A stretch of DNA of 64,000 bases. It comes from Mesobacterium pallidum. GTDB taxonomy: Bacteria > Pseudomonadota > Alphaproteobacteria > Rhodobacterales > Rhodobacteraceae. Each line of letters starts with the position of its first letter. Positions within the stretch are counted from its first letter, which is position 1. Positions 7,619 through 15,826 of this stretch are shown in pieces. Under the pieces are notes generated by a model. The model did no database searches, was not told where the DNA came from, and saw nothing but the letters and a program-made list of their open reading frames with translations. Where the stretch lies: positions 122,484-186,483 of the forward strand of contig NZ_JAIMID010000011.1 of NCBI RefSeq assembly GCF_019966535.1, written 5' to 3'. Both the position numbers and the translations under genes were made by a program.

Positions 7619-8824
7619 ATGTCGATCCACGCCTTCCCGAGCATCAGCCGCCCGTCCGTCACAGGCAAACCGTTGCACCTGACCCTGCCGGTCGATCCCG
7701 CCTCTTGCGCGCTGCCGATCCGCCAGGCCTGGCGCGACCGCGCGCGGGTCAAGGCAACGATGAAGCGATGGAACGACCTGTCGCATCTGTTCCGGACAGA
7801 GGATGCCAAGCGCAGCACCGCGCCCGACTGGATGCCCGTGACGCTGTTGCTGGCGATGGGCGCGCGCGACGCCTTGCAGGAGGCAGGCAGCCTTTCCAAG
7901 GTGCCCACGGTCGAGATCATCGAAAGGCTGATGGCCAACTACCCGTCGGACTACGTTCCGGCCCTGCTGGCCGCGCTTGGCCACATCGATCTGGGCCAGT
8001 CCCTGCGCGGCACCGTTCCGGCCAGCAGCCTCAGCCCCGATCGCGACGCCGCCTATCGTGCCCATATCGACCGCGCGGCCGAGATCGTGGACGTGATCTC
8101 GAGATACGCTCCGAACTCGGCCGCCGTGGCCACGGCCCGCTGTGCGGTGCTTCCCGCGTCGTCGGACCCGACGCTGGGCGTGCGCGCCGAGTTCAAGCGG
8201 CTGATCGACCTCGACCCCACCAACCCGATGCACATGCGCGGGCTCGGCACCTACCTGCTGCCGCGCTGGTTCGGCTCGCATGACCGGATTGAGGAAGAGG
8301 CGCGCAAGACCATGGACCGCACCCGCGGCATTTGGGGCCGGGGCGCCTATGCCTGGGTCTGGATGGATGCGCTGGCGCTGGACGAAGAGGCCGCGGCCAC
8401 GATGAACCCCGAGCTGTTCCTGGAAGGCGTTCACGACATTCTGGCCCGCGCCGAGACCCCGCGCGAGGCGAACCTCTGGGCCGCCTTTGCCGGGATCACC
8501 ATGCGCCCCGAGCCCTGCGAGCGTCCGGGCCGGGCCAGCGACAACCGCGCGCGGCTGCACAAGGCCTTCCGCTGGATCATGCTGGACCACGTCTCTGCCC
8601 TGCACCCCGCCTACTGGTCCGAGGCCCTGCACCGCCTGTCGCCCTGCGACACGGCGATGCGCCGGTTGCGCCGCTCGACCCTGCCCAGCCGCGACTCGAT
8701 GGGCCGTTTCGTGCAGTCCCTGCCGCAATACATGCCCGAGGGCTTCGGCTTGCAGGTCCTCATGTGCGAGGCGAGCCCTGTCCAGGTGCAGCCGCGTCGA
8801 CTTTCCCGCGCCGCCAAGCATTGA
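7619..8824 (+). CDS. unknown helical protein
   Basis: The protein is 401 residues from ATG 7619 (MSIHAFPSISRPSVTGKPLH). Another in-frame ATG at 7562 would add 19 residues; neither has a strong ribosome site, and the sequence ACAGGTG before 7619 is the better of two weak ones. The sequence looks mostly helical, with repeats of the kind ALGHIDLGQSLRG and RAEFKRLIDLDPTNPMHM that resemble TPR-type pairs. No catalytic motif, signal peptide or membrane helix was seen. The strong third-position GC bias supports coding. It is preceded by the TTAACC-rich region and followed 54 bases later by gatB. Confidence 0.7.
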   Translation: MSIHAFPSISRPSVTGKPLHLTLPVDPASCALPIRQAWRDRARVKATMKRWNDLSHLFRTEDAKRSTAPDWMPVTLLLAMGARDALQEAGSLSKVPTVEIIERLMANYPSDYVPALLAALGHIDLGQSLRGTVPASSLSPDRDAAYRAHIDRAAEIVDVISRYAPNSAAVATARCAVLPASSDPTLGVRAEFKRLIDLDPTNPMHMRGLGTYLLPRWFGSHDRIEEEARKTMDRTRGIWGRGAYAWVWMDALALDEEAAATMNPELFLEGVHDILARAETPREANLWAAFAGITMRPEPCERPGRASDNRARLHKAFRWIMLDHVSALHPAYWSEALHRLSPCDTAMRRLRRSTLPSRDSMGRFVQSLPQYMPEGFGLQVLMCEASPVQVQPRRLSRAAKH

Positions 8825-8878
8825 AACCCGGGCGGGCTTTGGCTAAGCCATCCCCGTTGACACGACGGGAACGAAGCC

Positions 8879-10396
8879 ATGCTGGACCTGACCTATGAGA
8901 CCCCCAAGCCCAAGGTGATCGCGGGCGCCAAGTACGATTGGGAACTGGTGATCGGCATGGAGGTCCATGCCCAGGTCGCCAGCCAGGCCAAGCTGTTCTC
9001 GGGCGCCTCGACGCGCTTCGGGGCCGAGCCCAATTCCAACGTGTCGTTCATCGACGCGGCCATGCCCGGCATGCTGCCCGTGATCAATGAATATTGCATC
9101 GAGCAGGCCGTGCGCACGGGCCTGGGCCTGAAGGCGGCGATCAATCTCAAGTCGGCCTTCGACCGCAAGAACTACTTCTACCCCGACCTGCCGCAGGGCT
9201 ACCAGATCAGCCAACTCTACCATCCGCTGGTGGGCGAGGGCGAGATCCTCGTGGACATGGAGCCGGGCATCGCCCGCCTCGTGCGGATCGAGCGCATCCA
9301 TGTCGAGCAGGACGCCGGCAAGTCGATCCACGACATGGACCCGAACATGTCCTTCGTCGACCTCAACCGCACGGGCGTGGCGCTGATGGAGATCGTCTCG
9401 CGCCCCGACATCCGCGGCCCCGAAGAGGCCGCTGCCTATGTCACCAAGCTGCGCCAGATCCTGCGCTACCTCGGCACCTGTGATGGCAACATGCAGAATG
9501 GCAACCTGCGCGCCGACGTGAACGTCAGCGTCTGCCGTCCCGGTCAATACGAGAAGTACCAGGAAACGCAGGATTTCTCGCATCTCGGCACGCGCTGCGA
9601 GATCAAGAACATGAACTCCATGCGGTTCATCCAGATGGCCATCGATTACGAGGCCAAGCGCCAGATCGCGATCCTCGAGGCGGGCGGCAAGGTCGACCAG
9701 GAAACGCGCCTCTATGACCCGGACAAGAACGAGACCCGCTCGATGCGGTCCAAGGAGGAAGCGCACGACTACCGCTACTTCCCCGACCCCGACCTGCTGC
9801 CGCTCGAGATCGAGCAGGCCTGGGTGGACGATATCAAGGCCTCGCTCCCCGAGCTTCCGGACGCCAAGAAGGCGCGCTTTGTCGGTGATTTCGGCCTGTC
9901 CGAATACGACGCTTCGGTGCTGACCGCCGAGGTGGCGAATGCCGCCTATTTCGAGGCCGTGGCGGGTGAGGCGGGGGACGGCAAGCTCTCGGCCAACTGG
10001 GTCATCAACGAGCTCTTCGGCCGGCTGAAAAAGGAAGACCATTCCATCGAGGACAGCCCCGTGTCCCCGTCGCAGCTGGCCGGGATCATCAAGCTGATCA
10101 AGTCCGATGCCATCTCGGGCAAGATCGCCAAGGACCTGTTCGAGATCGTCTATACCGAGGGCGGCGACCCGGAAAAGATCGTCGAAGAGCGCGGCATGAA
10201 GCAGGTGACCGACACCGGCGCCATTGAGGCCGCCGTGGACGAGATCATCGCCGCCAACCCCGCGCAGGTCGAAAAGGCCAAGGCCAACCCCAAGCTGGCC
10301 GGCTGGTTCGTCGGACAGGTGATGAAGGCAACGGGCGGCAAGGCGAACCCGAAAGCGGTGAATGAGCTCGTCGCGCAGAAACTTGCGCAGGCATAA
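8879..10396 (+). CDS. gatB: Asp/Glu-tRNA amidotransferase subunit B
   Basis: The 505-residue protein is GatB, the kinase/transamidase subunit of GatCAB. GatCAB corrects Glu-tRNA(Gln) and Asp-tRNA(Asn) to Gln-tRNA and Asn-tRNA. Hallmarks are VIGMEVHAQV (about 23-32), DRKNYFYPDLPQGYQISQ (97-114), SIHDMDPNMSFVDLNRTG and EAHDYRYFPDPDLLPL. The C-terminal tRNA-binding YqeY-like tail is complete, ending AVNELVAQKLAQA. Length is normal. gatA and gatC are not in the window. A bidirectional terminator follows at 10521. Confidence 0.97.
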   Translation: MLDLTYETPKPKVIAGAKYDWELVIGMEVHAQVASQAKLFSGASTRFGAEPNSNVSFIDAAMPGMLPVINEYCIEQAVRTGLGLKAAINLKSAFDRKNYFYPDLPQGYQISQLYHPLVGEGEILVDMEPGIARLVRIERIHVEQDAGKSIHDMDPNMSFVDLNRTGVALMEIVSRPDIRGPEEAAAYVTKLRQILRYLGTCDGNMQNGNLRADVNVSVCRPGQYEKYQETQDFSHLGTRCEIKNMNSMRFIQMAIDYEAKRQIAILEAGGKVDQETRLYDPDKNETRSMRSKEEAHDYRYFPDPDLLPLEIEQAWVDDIKASLPELPDAKKARFVGDFGLSEYDASVLTAEVANAAYFEAVAGEAGDGKLSANWVINELFGRLKKEDHSIEDSPVSPSQLAGIIKLIKSDAISGKIAKDLFEIVYTEGGDPEKIVEERGMKQVTDTGAIEAAVDEIIAANPAQVEKAKANPKLAGWFVGQVMKATGGKANPKAVNELVAQKLAQA

Positions 10397-10489
10397 CGCA
10401 TCCTGCGGGCAAGCTGCACCCGGTCGCAGGTCCGCGCAACGCTGCCCCTTGAACGACCTCTTGGTGGCCAAGCTGGGGCGGTGAGACAT

Positions 10490-10508
10490 GGTGGGGTTAA
10501 ACCCCACC
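10490..10508. repeat. perfect short palindrome before the gatB terminator
   Basis: GGTGGGGTTAAACCCCACC has 9-base arms around one A. It could form a second hairpin ahead of the terminator. No other copy was found in this window. Confidence 0.5.
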
Positions 10509-10520
10509 CTACCCAAATCG

Positions 10521-10549
10521 AAAAGGGCCCGCGTCGTGCGGGCCCTTTT
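10521..10549. terminator. bidirectional intrinsic terminator between gatB and pepN
   Basis: AAAAGGGCCCGC (10521-10532) and GCGGGCCCTTTT (10538-10549) pair perfectly over 12 bases with a 5-base loop. The A/T ends give a U-tract in both directions. It serves the convergent gatB and pepN genes. Confidence 0.9.
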
Positions 10550-10570
10550 GTTATGTGCAGGGGGGCCGGG

Positions 10571-13108
10571 TCAGCTGGCCAGGATACGCGTGACCATCTC
10601 GGAGGTGTCGCGCGACAGGCCCGGCGTGGCGGCGATGCGCTCGAGCGCGGCCTTGGCGGCGGCCTGCCGCGCGCTGTCGTAGCGGCGCCAGGTCTGGAAG
10701 GCGGTCGACATCCGCGCCGTGGTCTGCGGGTTCAGCGGGTCGAGCTTGATGAGCCAGTCCGCCAGCAGCGCGTAGCCCTCGGGCCGGTGAAAGCCCGCGT
10801 GGTGCCCGGCCAGCGCGCCAAAGACCGCACGGAAGCGGTTGGGGTTGGTCATGTCAAAGGCCGGATGCCGGGTCAGCGCCTCGGTCACCGCGACGACTTC
10901 GTCGGGGTGTGCGGCCGAGATTTGCAGCCCGAACCACTTGTCCATGACCAGCCGGTCATCCTGCCATTGCGTTTCGAACTGCTTCAGCGCCTCGGTGCCG
11001 CGGCCTGCACGCAAGAGGTTGGCGAGGGCCGAGAGTTGCAGCGTCATGTTGTCGGCATGGTCGAACACCGCCTGCGCATTGGCCCCGCTGTCGAGCCGCC
11101 GTTGCAGCGCCATCACGGCCGTGCCCAGCGACCGCTTACCCGATTGCTCGGCGTTCGGGGCATAGGGTTCGGTCACCGCGGCCTCGGCCGCGAGGCTGGG
11201 CAGCAGGTCGGCCCAGCGGTCGGCCATCGTGTCCAGCAGGGTCTCGTTCGCCTGCCAGATTGCCATCGGGTCGGGCGTGCTGCCGGTATCGGCCAGCACC
11301 TGCGCGATCTCGCTCTGGCTTGGGCCCTGCAGCATCAGCGCGCGGAAGGCCGGGTCCTGGCTCTCGTCGCGCAGCACCTCGCGCAGCCCGTCCAGCCAGA
11401 GCGTATCGGGGCCCGCGCCGTCGCGGACCATGGCGACAAGGCAGTCGCGGGCCAGATCGCGCGAGGCTTCCCAGCGGTTGAACGCATCGGTGTCATGGGC
11501 CAGCAGGAAGGCGCGTTCCTCGCGGCTGACCACGCGGTCCAGCACCACGGGGGCCGAGAACTCGCGCAGGATCGACGGGATGGGTTTCGCGGACAGCCCG
11601 TCGAATGTGAACGACTGCTCCGCCTCCGTCATCTCGAGCACGGTGGTCGGCACGACTTCGTCACCATTGGGCGACAGAAGGCCCACGGCGATGGGCAGCA
11701 CCTGCGGCAGTTTCTCGGGCTGGCCGGGGGTGGGGGGCGTCATCTGCTTGAAGGTCAGCGTATAGGTGCCATCGGCCCAATCCTCGGCCACGGTCACGCG
11801 CGGGGTGCCGGACTGGCTGTACCAGCGCTTGAACTGCGTGAGGTCCCGGCCGGTCGTGTCCTCGAAGACCTTCAGCCAATCCTCGATCGTCGCCGCGTCG
11901 CCATCGTGCCGCTCGAAATAGAGATCCAGCGCCCGGGCATAGGCCGCGTCGCCCACCAGCCGCTTGAGCATGCCGATCACCTCGGCGCCCTTTTCATAGA
12001 CCGTTGCGGTGTAGAAGTTGTTGATCTCCTGAAAGCTTTCCGGCCGCACCGGGTGGCTCAGCGGCCCCTGGTCCTCGGGGAATTGCCGGGCGCGCAGGGC
12101 GATCACGTCGTCGATCCGCTTGACCGGAGCCGAGCGCATGTCGGATGTGAACTGGCTGTCGCGATAGACCGTCAGCCCCTCTTTCAGGCACAGCTGGAAC
12201 CAGTCGCGGCAGGTGATGCGGTTGCCGGTCCAGTTGTGGAAATACTCATGCGCGATGATCGCCTCGATCCGCTCGAAGTTCATGTCGGTGGACGTCTCGG
12301 GCGAGGCCAGCACGCAAGAGGAGTTGAAGATGTTCAGCCCCTTGTTCTCCATCGCGCCCATGTTGAAATCGTCCACGGCCACGATGTTGAAGATGTCGAG
12401 GTCGTATTCCCGGCCATAGACATCCTCGTCCCATTTCATCGACTCCTTCAGCGCCTGCATGCCGAAGGCGCATTTGCCCTCGTCACCGGGGCGGACCCAG
12501 ATGTTCAGCTCGATCTCCTTGCCGGATTTCGTGGTGAAAGACCCGGGATGGTTCACCAGATCCCCCGCGACCAGCGCGAAGAGGTAGGCGGGTTTGGGCC
12601 AGGGGTCATGCCATTCGGCAAAGCCCTCTCCTTTCGCCACGGGGTTGCCGTTCGACAGCTTGACCGGTTCGTCCCCCTCGATCCGCACGGTAAAGACCGA
12701 CATGACGTCGGGCCGGTCGGGGTAGAAGGTGATCTTGCGGAACCCTTCGGCCTCGCATTGGGTGCAATACATGCCGTTCGACATGTAAAGCCCCTCGAGC
12801 GCCTTGTTGGCGATGGGGTCGATCTCGACCTCCGCCTCCCAGGTGAAGGGGGCATCGGGGACGGGGCAGGTCAGGCCCTCGTCGGTCTGGGTGACCTCGG
12901 CCGGGCCGCCGTCGATGCTGGCGCTGATCAGTTTCAGCTTTTCGCCGTGCAGGAAAAACTCGCCCCCCGTGGTGGGCACAAAGCGGATGCGGCTCAGCAC
13001 CCGTGTCGCATCGGGGGCGAGGCGGAAGGTCAGGTGCACATCCTCCACCCGCCAGCCGAAGGGCTGGTAATCGGCAAGGTAGATCGTCTTGGGGGCGGCG
13101 TCCTTCAT
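10571..13108 (-). CDS. pepN: aminopeptidase N, M1 zinc metallopeptidase
   Basis: The 845-residue protein is a PepN-type M1 aminopeptidase, a cytosolic enzyme removing N-terminal residues from peptides. The substrate-binding GAMEN motif is at residues 251-255, the zinc ligands are HEYFH at 287-291 and Glu310 in CLKEGLTVYRD, giving the classic HExxH-18-E spacing. The N-terminal beta domain and long C-terminal helical domain are complete. Start at 13108 (MKDAAPKTIY) has GGAG about 7 bases upstream; the open frame further upstream lacks similarity. It is divergent from a small membrane-protein gene and shares a terminator with gatB. Confidence 0.97.
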   Translation of the reverse strand: MKDAAPKTIYLADYQPFGWRVEDVHLTFRLAPDATRVLSRIRFVPTTGGEFFLHGEKLKLISASIDGGPAEVTQTDEGLTCPVPDAPFTWEAEVEIDPIANKALEGLYMSNGMYCTQCEAEGFRKITFYPDRPDVMSVFTVRIEGDEPVKLSNGNPVAKGEGFAEWHDPWPKPAYLFALVAGDLVNHPGSFTTKSGKEIELNIWVRPGDEGKCAFGMQALKESMKWDEDVYGREYDLDIFNIVAVDDFNMGAMENKGLNIFNSSCVLASPETSTDMNFERIEAIIAHEYFHNWTGNRITCRDWFQLCLKEGLTVYRDSQFTSDMRSAPVKRIDDVIALRARQFPEDQGPLSHPVRPESFQEINNFYTATVYEKGAEVIGMLKRLVGDAAYARALDLYFERHDGDAATIEDWLKVFEDTTGRDLTQFKRWYSQSGTPRVTVAEDWADGTYTLTFKQMTPPTPGQPEKLPQVLPIAVGLLSPNGDEVVPTTVLEMTEAEQSFTFDGLSAKPIPSILREFSAPVVLDRVVSREERAFLLAHDTDAFNRWEASRDLARDCLVAMVRDGAGPDTLWLDGLREVLRDESQDPAFRALMLQGPSQSEIAQVLADTGSTPDPMAIWQANETLLDTMADRWADLLPSLAAEAAVTEPYAPNAEQSGKRSLGTAVMALQRRLDSGANAQAVFDHADNMTLQLSALANLLRAGRGTEALKQFETQWQDDRLVMDKWFGLQISAAHPDEVVAVTEALTRHPAFDMTNPNRFRAVFGALAGHHAGFHRPEGYALLADWLIKLDPLNPQTTARMSTAFQTWRRYDSARQAAAKAALERIAATPGLSRDTSEMVTRILAS

Positions 13109-13252
13109 GTCAGGCTCCGGGTCGGTTGCGCTTTGGAGCGCAACTTGGCGCGGGGGCCGGGGAGTGTCCAGCGCATCGCCTGAATTCGCGGGGAACCTTT
13201 CGCGCAGAGGCGCGTTGAGAGGATGAACAGAGACAACGACAGGAGCTGACCC

Positions 13253-13444
13253 ATGTCCGCACCGGACACCGACATCACCAAGGAAGAACGCCGCCACAAG
13301 CCCGCCCTCATGGGCATCAAGGGGGCGCTCGCCGTCGTGATCCTGATGTTCGTCGGATGGGTGGGCTGGACCTTCGTCGCCGCCGACGGCCCGGATGGTG
13401 CCGCCACCCAAGTGGATGGCCGCACCGGCGAGGTCGCCGACTGA
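13253..13444 (+). CDS. small single-pass membrane protein
   Basis: The 63-residue protein has a charged N-terminus (TDITKEERRHK), one membrane helix (GALAVVILMFVGWVGWTFVA, residues 24-43) and an acidic tail ending RTGEVAD. An AGGAG ribosome site lies 6 bases before the ATG, and a strong terminator follows 42 bases after the stop. The layout suggests a bona fide single-gene unit. Function unknown. Confidence 0.75.
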   Translation: MSAPDTDITKEERRHKPALMGIKGALAVVILMFVGWVGWTFVAADGPDGAATQVDGRTGEVAD

Positions 13445-13486
13445 CCCCGCTTTCTTGATCGACCCCCTCCCTCGGGTCACCAACTT

Positions 13487-13516
13487 GGCCGCGCCATACC
13501 CTGGCGCGGCCTTTTT
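13487..13516 (+). terminator. intrinsic terminator after the small membrane-protein gene
   Basis: GGCCGCGCC (13487-13495) pairs with GGCGCGGCC (13503-13511) around a 7-base loop, followed by TTTTT. It also lies at the 3' side of the leftward SRPBCC gene that ends at 13538. Confidence 0.85.
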
Positions 13517-13537
13517 CCTTGCATCACGTTCGGTGCT

Positions 13538-13993
13538 TTATGCCAGCACCTCGGCCCCGATGTGGCGGGCGAGCTTCGACAGGGTCTGCAGCCCCAGCGC
13601 CTCGGCCCCGAAGCCGCGGGCGGTCTGGAATTCCTCGACCGTCACGAAGGTCATGCGCAGGGTGACCCGGGTCGCCTCGCCGAGGTCTTCGAAGGTAATC
13701 ACTTGGTCCGCATGGTCGGGGCCGTGTTCGCCATGGCCCAGCGTCAACGCAATCCGGGTCTGCGGCGTGTAGCGGAGGCCGCGGTGATGGTTTGGATAGA
13801 GCGTGCCATCGGGGCCGATCATGTCGAACACCCATTCCCCGCCGTCCCGCAGGTCGATCCGGTGGGTGCGGCAGGAAAACCCCTCGGGGCCCCACCAGAG
13901 CGGCAGCGCCTCGGCGTCGGTCCAGGCGGCCCAGACCGCGGCGACGGGCGCCGCGATCTCGCGCACCAGGACCATGGTGCGGTCCTCGCTCAT
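13538..13993 (-). CDS. SRPBCC (AHSA1-like) protein, second of the operon
   Basis: The 151-residue protein is an AHSA1/START-like SRPBCC protein: REIAAPVAAVWAAWTDAEALPLWWGP at residues 11-36 and a C-terminal helix TLSKLARHIGAEVLA. Such proteins form a deep hydrophobic ligand pocket. Its ATG overlaps the stop of the preceding SRPBCC gene by 4 bases (ATGA), so the two are probably translated together. The operon begins with an ArsR-type repressor. Ligand unknown. Confidence 0.85.
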   Translation of the reverse strand: MSEDRTMVLVREIAAPVAAVWAAWTDAEALPLWWGPEGFSCRTHRIDLRDGGEWVFDMIGPDGTLYPNHHRGLRYTPQTRIALTLGHGEHGPDHADQVITFEDLGEATRVTLRMTFVTVEEFQTARGFGAEALGLQTLSKLARHIGAEVLA

Positions 13994-14463
13994 TTCGCGA
14001 CCAGCGACAGGGCGTAGTCGTCCAGCTGCGTGGCCACCGTGCCCCAGCCGTCGTAGAACCCCATCTGCTTGTGCGTCTCGGCCGTCTCGGCCGTGCGGTG
14101 CCGCGCCGTCGCGGTGTAGATCGTGCCGCCGTCCGGCGCATCCGACATCTCGACGATGGCGGTCATGAAGGGGTCGGCCTTGGGCTTCCAGCCTTCCTCG
14201 TAGCTGTCGGTGAAGACGAGCTTTTCCTCGGGGATGATCTCGAGGTAGACGCCCTTGTTGTCCATCTTGTTGCCTTCGACGTCGAAGACCGTGTCAAAGC
14301 GGCCGCCGACCCGCAGGTCGATGTCGACACTGACGATCTTGTGCGGGCGAGGGACGAAGAAATGCGGGATGTGCTCGGGCCTGGTCCAGCATTCCCAGAG
14401 CAGGGCGCGCGGCGCGCGCAGGGTCCGGGTGAAGGTCAGGTCAGTCGTCGGGTCGAGTGTCAT
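13990..14463 (-). CDS. SRPBCC (AHSA1-like) protein, first of the operon
   Basis: The 157-residue protein starts MTLDPTTDLTFTRTLRAP and continues LLWECWTRPEHIPHFFVPRP, the usual AHSA1-family opening, then RVGGRFDTVFDVEGN. Its start lies inside the last 23 bases of the ArsR gene in another frame, giving tight coupling. The ArsR-SRPBCC-SRPBCC arrangement is common in proteobacteria. It is usually read as a repressor controlling a ligand-binding or detoxifying protein, but the ligand cannot be inferred here. Confidence 0.88.
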   Translation of the reverse strand: MTLDPTTDLTFTRTLRAPRALLWECWTRPEHIPHFFVPRPHKIVSVDIDLRVGGRFDTVFDVEGNKMDNKGVYLEIIPEEKLVFTDSYEEGWKPKADPFMTAIVEMSDAPDGGTIYTATARHRTAETAETHKQMGFYDGWGTVATQLDDYALSLVAK

Positions 14464-14800
14464 TGGCGCGCTCCCTTGCTAGCCGTGTCACGTAATCGTC
14501 GAGGCGATCGAGGCGGGCGCCCCAGATCGCGCGTTGCTCTTCCAACCAGCCCTGAACCGGGGTGAAGGCCCCGGGGACAAGGGCCACGTGCCGGGTGCGG
14601 CCTTGCTTTTGGGTCGTCACGAGGCCGGCCTGTTCCAGCCGGGTCACATGGCCCATGAAGCTGGGCAGCGCCATGTCATGCGGCGCGGCCAGTTCCGACA
14701 CCGTCGCCGGCCCCCGCGCCAGCCGCTCGAGGATCGCCCGCCGCGTGGGATCCCCCAGCGCGGTGAAAAGGCGGTCGAGCTGTCCGGGGGCGAGGTTCAT
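14441..14800 (-). CDS. ArsR-family transcriptional repressor
   Basis: The 119-residue protein is a winged-helix ArsR-type regulator: QLDRLFTALGDPTRRAILER (residues 7-26), VSELAAPHDMALPSFMGHVT as the recognition region and TTQKQGRTRHVAL as the wing. It lacks the CxC metal-binding motif of classic ArsR/SmtB, which suits regulators paired with SRPBCC proteins. The start at 14800 (MNLAPGQLDR) is chosen by family similarity; the ribosome site is weak. Two dyads of the form TTAGG-N6-CCTAA lie just upstream and are likely its own operator. Confidence 0.9.
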   Translation of the reverse strand: MNLAPGQLDRLFTALGDPTRRAILERLARGPATVSELAAPHDMALPSFMGHVTRLEQAGLVTTQKQGRTRHVALVPGAFTPVQGWLEEQRAIWGARLDRLDDYVTRLARERANDTRPDD

Positions 14801-14814
14801 GGCACCGTGTTTGG

Positions 14815-14830
14815 TTAGGTTGTGGCCTAA
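14815..14830 (-). promoter_or_regulatory. operator dyad 1 of the ArsR-SRPBCC operon
   Basis: TTAGGTTGTGGCCTAA is a 5-6-5 dyad (TTAGG/CCTAA) 15 bases before the repressor's start codon. It matches the second dyad at 14866 in both arms and spacer length. Autoregulation is inferred from position and the paired arrangement. Confidence 0.65.
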
Positions 14831-14865
14831 GTATTCCGGGCGCGAGGGACAGGTCAACAAAAAAC

Positions 14866-14881
14866 TTAGGGCATGACCTAA
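14866..14881 (-). promoter_or_regulatory. operator dyad 2 of the ArsR-SRPBCC operon
   Basis: TTAGGGCATGACCTAA repeats the TTAGG-N6-CCTAA pattern 51 bases from dyad 1, about five helical turns. The promoter most likely lies between or across the two sites. Confidence 0.65.
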
Positions 14882-14929
14882 CTTTTAGTGGATCCCGGCC
14901 TTGACGGTCGGACCGGGGCGCTGCCCCGG

Positions 14930-14964
14930 ACCCCGGAGTTTATTGGCACAATGAAGGGGGATCC
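14930..14964 (+). repeat. palindromic intergenic repeat, half copy D1
   Basis: A single arm: CCCCGGAGTTTATTGGCAC then AATGAAGGGGGATCC. It is preceded by a GC hairpin (CCGGGGC/GCCCCGG, about 14913-14929). The partner arm is missing and copy D2 follows 40 bases later. Confidence 0.75.
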
Positions 14965-15004
14965 GGCGCGATGCGAGGGACCAGCGCGCGCGGCACCTGC
15001 AGGA

Positions 15005-15105
15005 GTGAGGGGCCGGCCCCTCACGTTCCCCGGGATACTTCTGGAAAGATGAAGAGGGAACCAGCGCCCAGCCTTTCACTTTTCCCCGAATACTCCCGCC
15101 GGAGG
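15005..15105 (+). repeat. palindromic intergenic repeat, full copy D2 with hairpin
   Basis: It opens with the hairpin GTGAGGGGCCGGCCCCTCAC (15005-15024). Then come the arms CCCCGGGATACTTCTGG/AAAGATGAAG and CTTTCACTTTTCCCC/GAATACTCCCGCCGGAGG. From the ATG at 15049 to the closing CGGAG the spacing is 56 bases, equal to copies B and C. Confidence 0.85.
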
Positions 15106-15148
15106 CGACGCAACCGTGCCGACAGGCGCGAGCTTCGCCAGCGGCGCA

Positions 15149-15826
15149 TCAGGGCAGCAGGCGGGCGGCTTCCTTGGCGGCGAAGGGCTTCATCTGCGGG
15201 CCATGGGCGTCGACGAATGCGCGGGCGCGGGGGGCATCGTGCTTGGACAGGTCGCGGATCCACCAGGCGACGGCCTTCTGGATGAACCAGTCGGGGTCGG
15301 TCACGTAGCCCGCGGCCCAGCCGAGGATGCGGTCGCGGGCGGCGAGGTCCTCGGGCTTGGGGTTGTTCTGCTTGGTCCAGGGCAGGGTCATGACCAGCGC
15401 CGCGCGGCGGGTCCACATGTGCGGGGAGGTCGTCCAGCTCTCGACCTCGTCCAGGCGCGCGGGGTCGGCTGTCAGGCGTTTCTGCCCGGCCATGCAGGCG
15501 TGGTCGGCGATGGCCCAGCTGTCGAAATCGGGCACCCAGGAGGCGATGAGCCGCCAGGCCGCATCGTCGGGGCGGATGCGGGCCTGGGTCAGCAGCTTGG
15601 CGGCGGCGATGCGGCCCTCGAAGATGTCGGTCTGCCAGAGCGCATCGGCGAGCGCGACGCGGTCCGCGACCGTCATGGATTGCCGCCAGCCCTTGGTGAT
15701 GTCGTTGAGCGCCGGGTTGGGGATGCCCAGGACCGCGCGCGTTTGCTTGTGGTAGGCGGCCATCTGCTCGGCGCGGCCGGGCTCGATGGCGGCGCGCAGC
15801 TCGGCCAGGGCATCCTCGAGGCTCAC
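15149..15826 (-). CDS. AlkD-like DNA alkylation repair protein
   Basis: The 225-residue protein belongs to the HEAT-like DNA alkylation repair family. These are glycosylases that wrap around DNA and release alkylated purines. Diagnostic stretches are SWTTSPHMWTRRAALVMTLPW (first 20 residues, near 125-145) and DPDWFIQKAVAWWIRDLSKH (near 175-195), including the conserved Trp and Asp/Arg positions. Its start overlaps the stop of the PNPOx-like gene by 4 bases, making it the last gene of the glmU-glmS-PNPOx-AlkD operon. Confidence 0.88.
   Translation of the reverse strand: MSLEDALAELRAAIEPGRAEQMAAYHKQTRAVLGIPNPALNDITKGWRQSMTVADRVALADALWQTDIFEGRIAAAKLLTQARIRPDDAAWRLIASWVPDFDSWAIADHACMAGQKRLTADPARLDEVESWTTSPHMWTRRAALVMTLPWTKQNNPKPEDLAARDRILGWAAGYVTDPDWFIQKAVAWWIRDLSKHDAPRARAFVDAHGPQMKPFAAKEAARLLP

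Larger units (their letters stand above)
14882..15148. other. intergenic region with one half and one full repeat copy
   Basis: Beyond the operator dyads, this 267-base stretch between the ArsR operon and the AlkD-like gene is filled by repeat copies D1 and D2 and their hairpins. No gene was found. Confidence 0.55.

Noticed and set aside
10490..10508. Palindrome before the gatB terminator as another member of the repeat family
   Set aside because: Its sequence does not match the arms of the family and it occurs once in the window.
10481..13183. A 900-codon open frame antisense to pepN, and similar long frames opposite glmS, glmU and rnj
   Set aside because: All are shadows of strongly coding sense genes; compositions are typical of antisense translation and no domains are visible.
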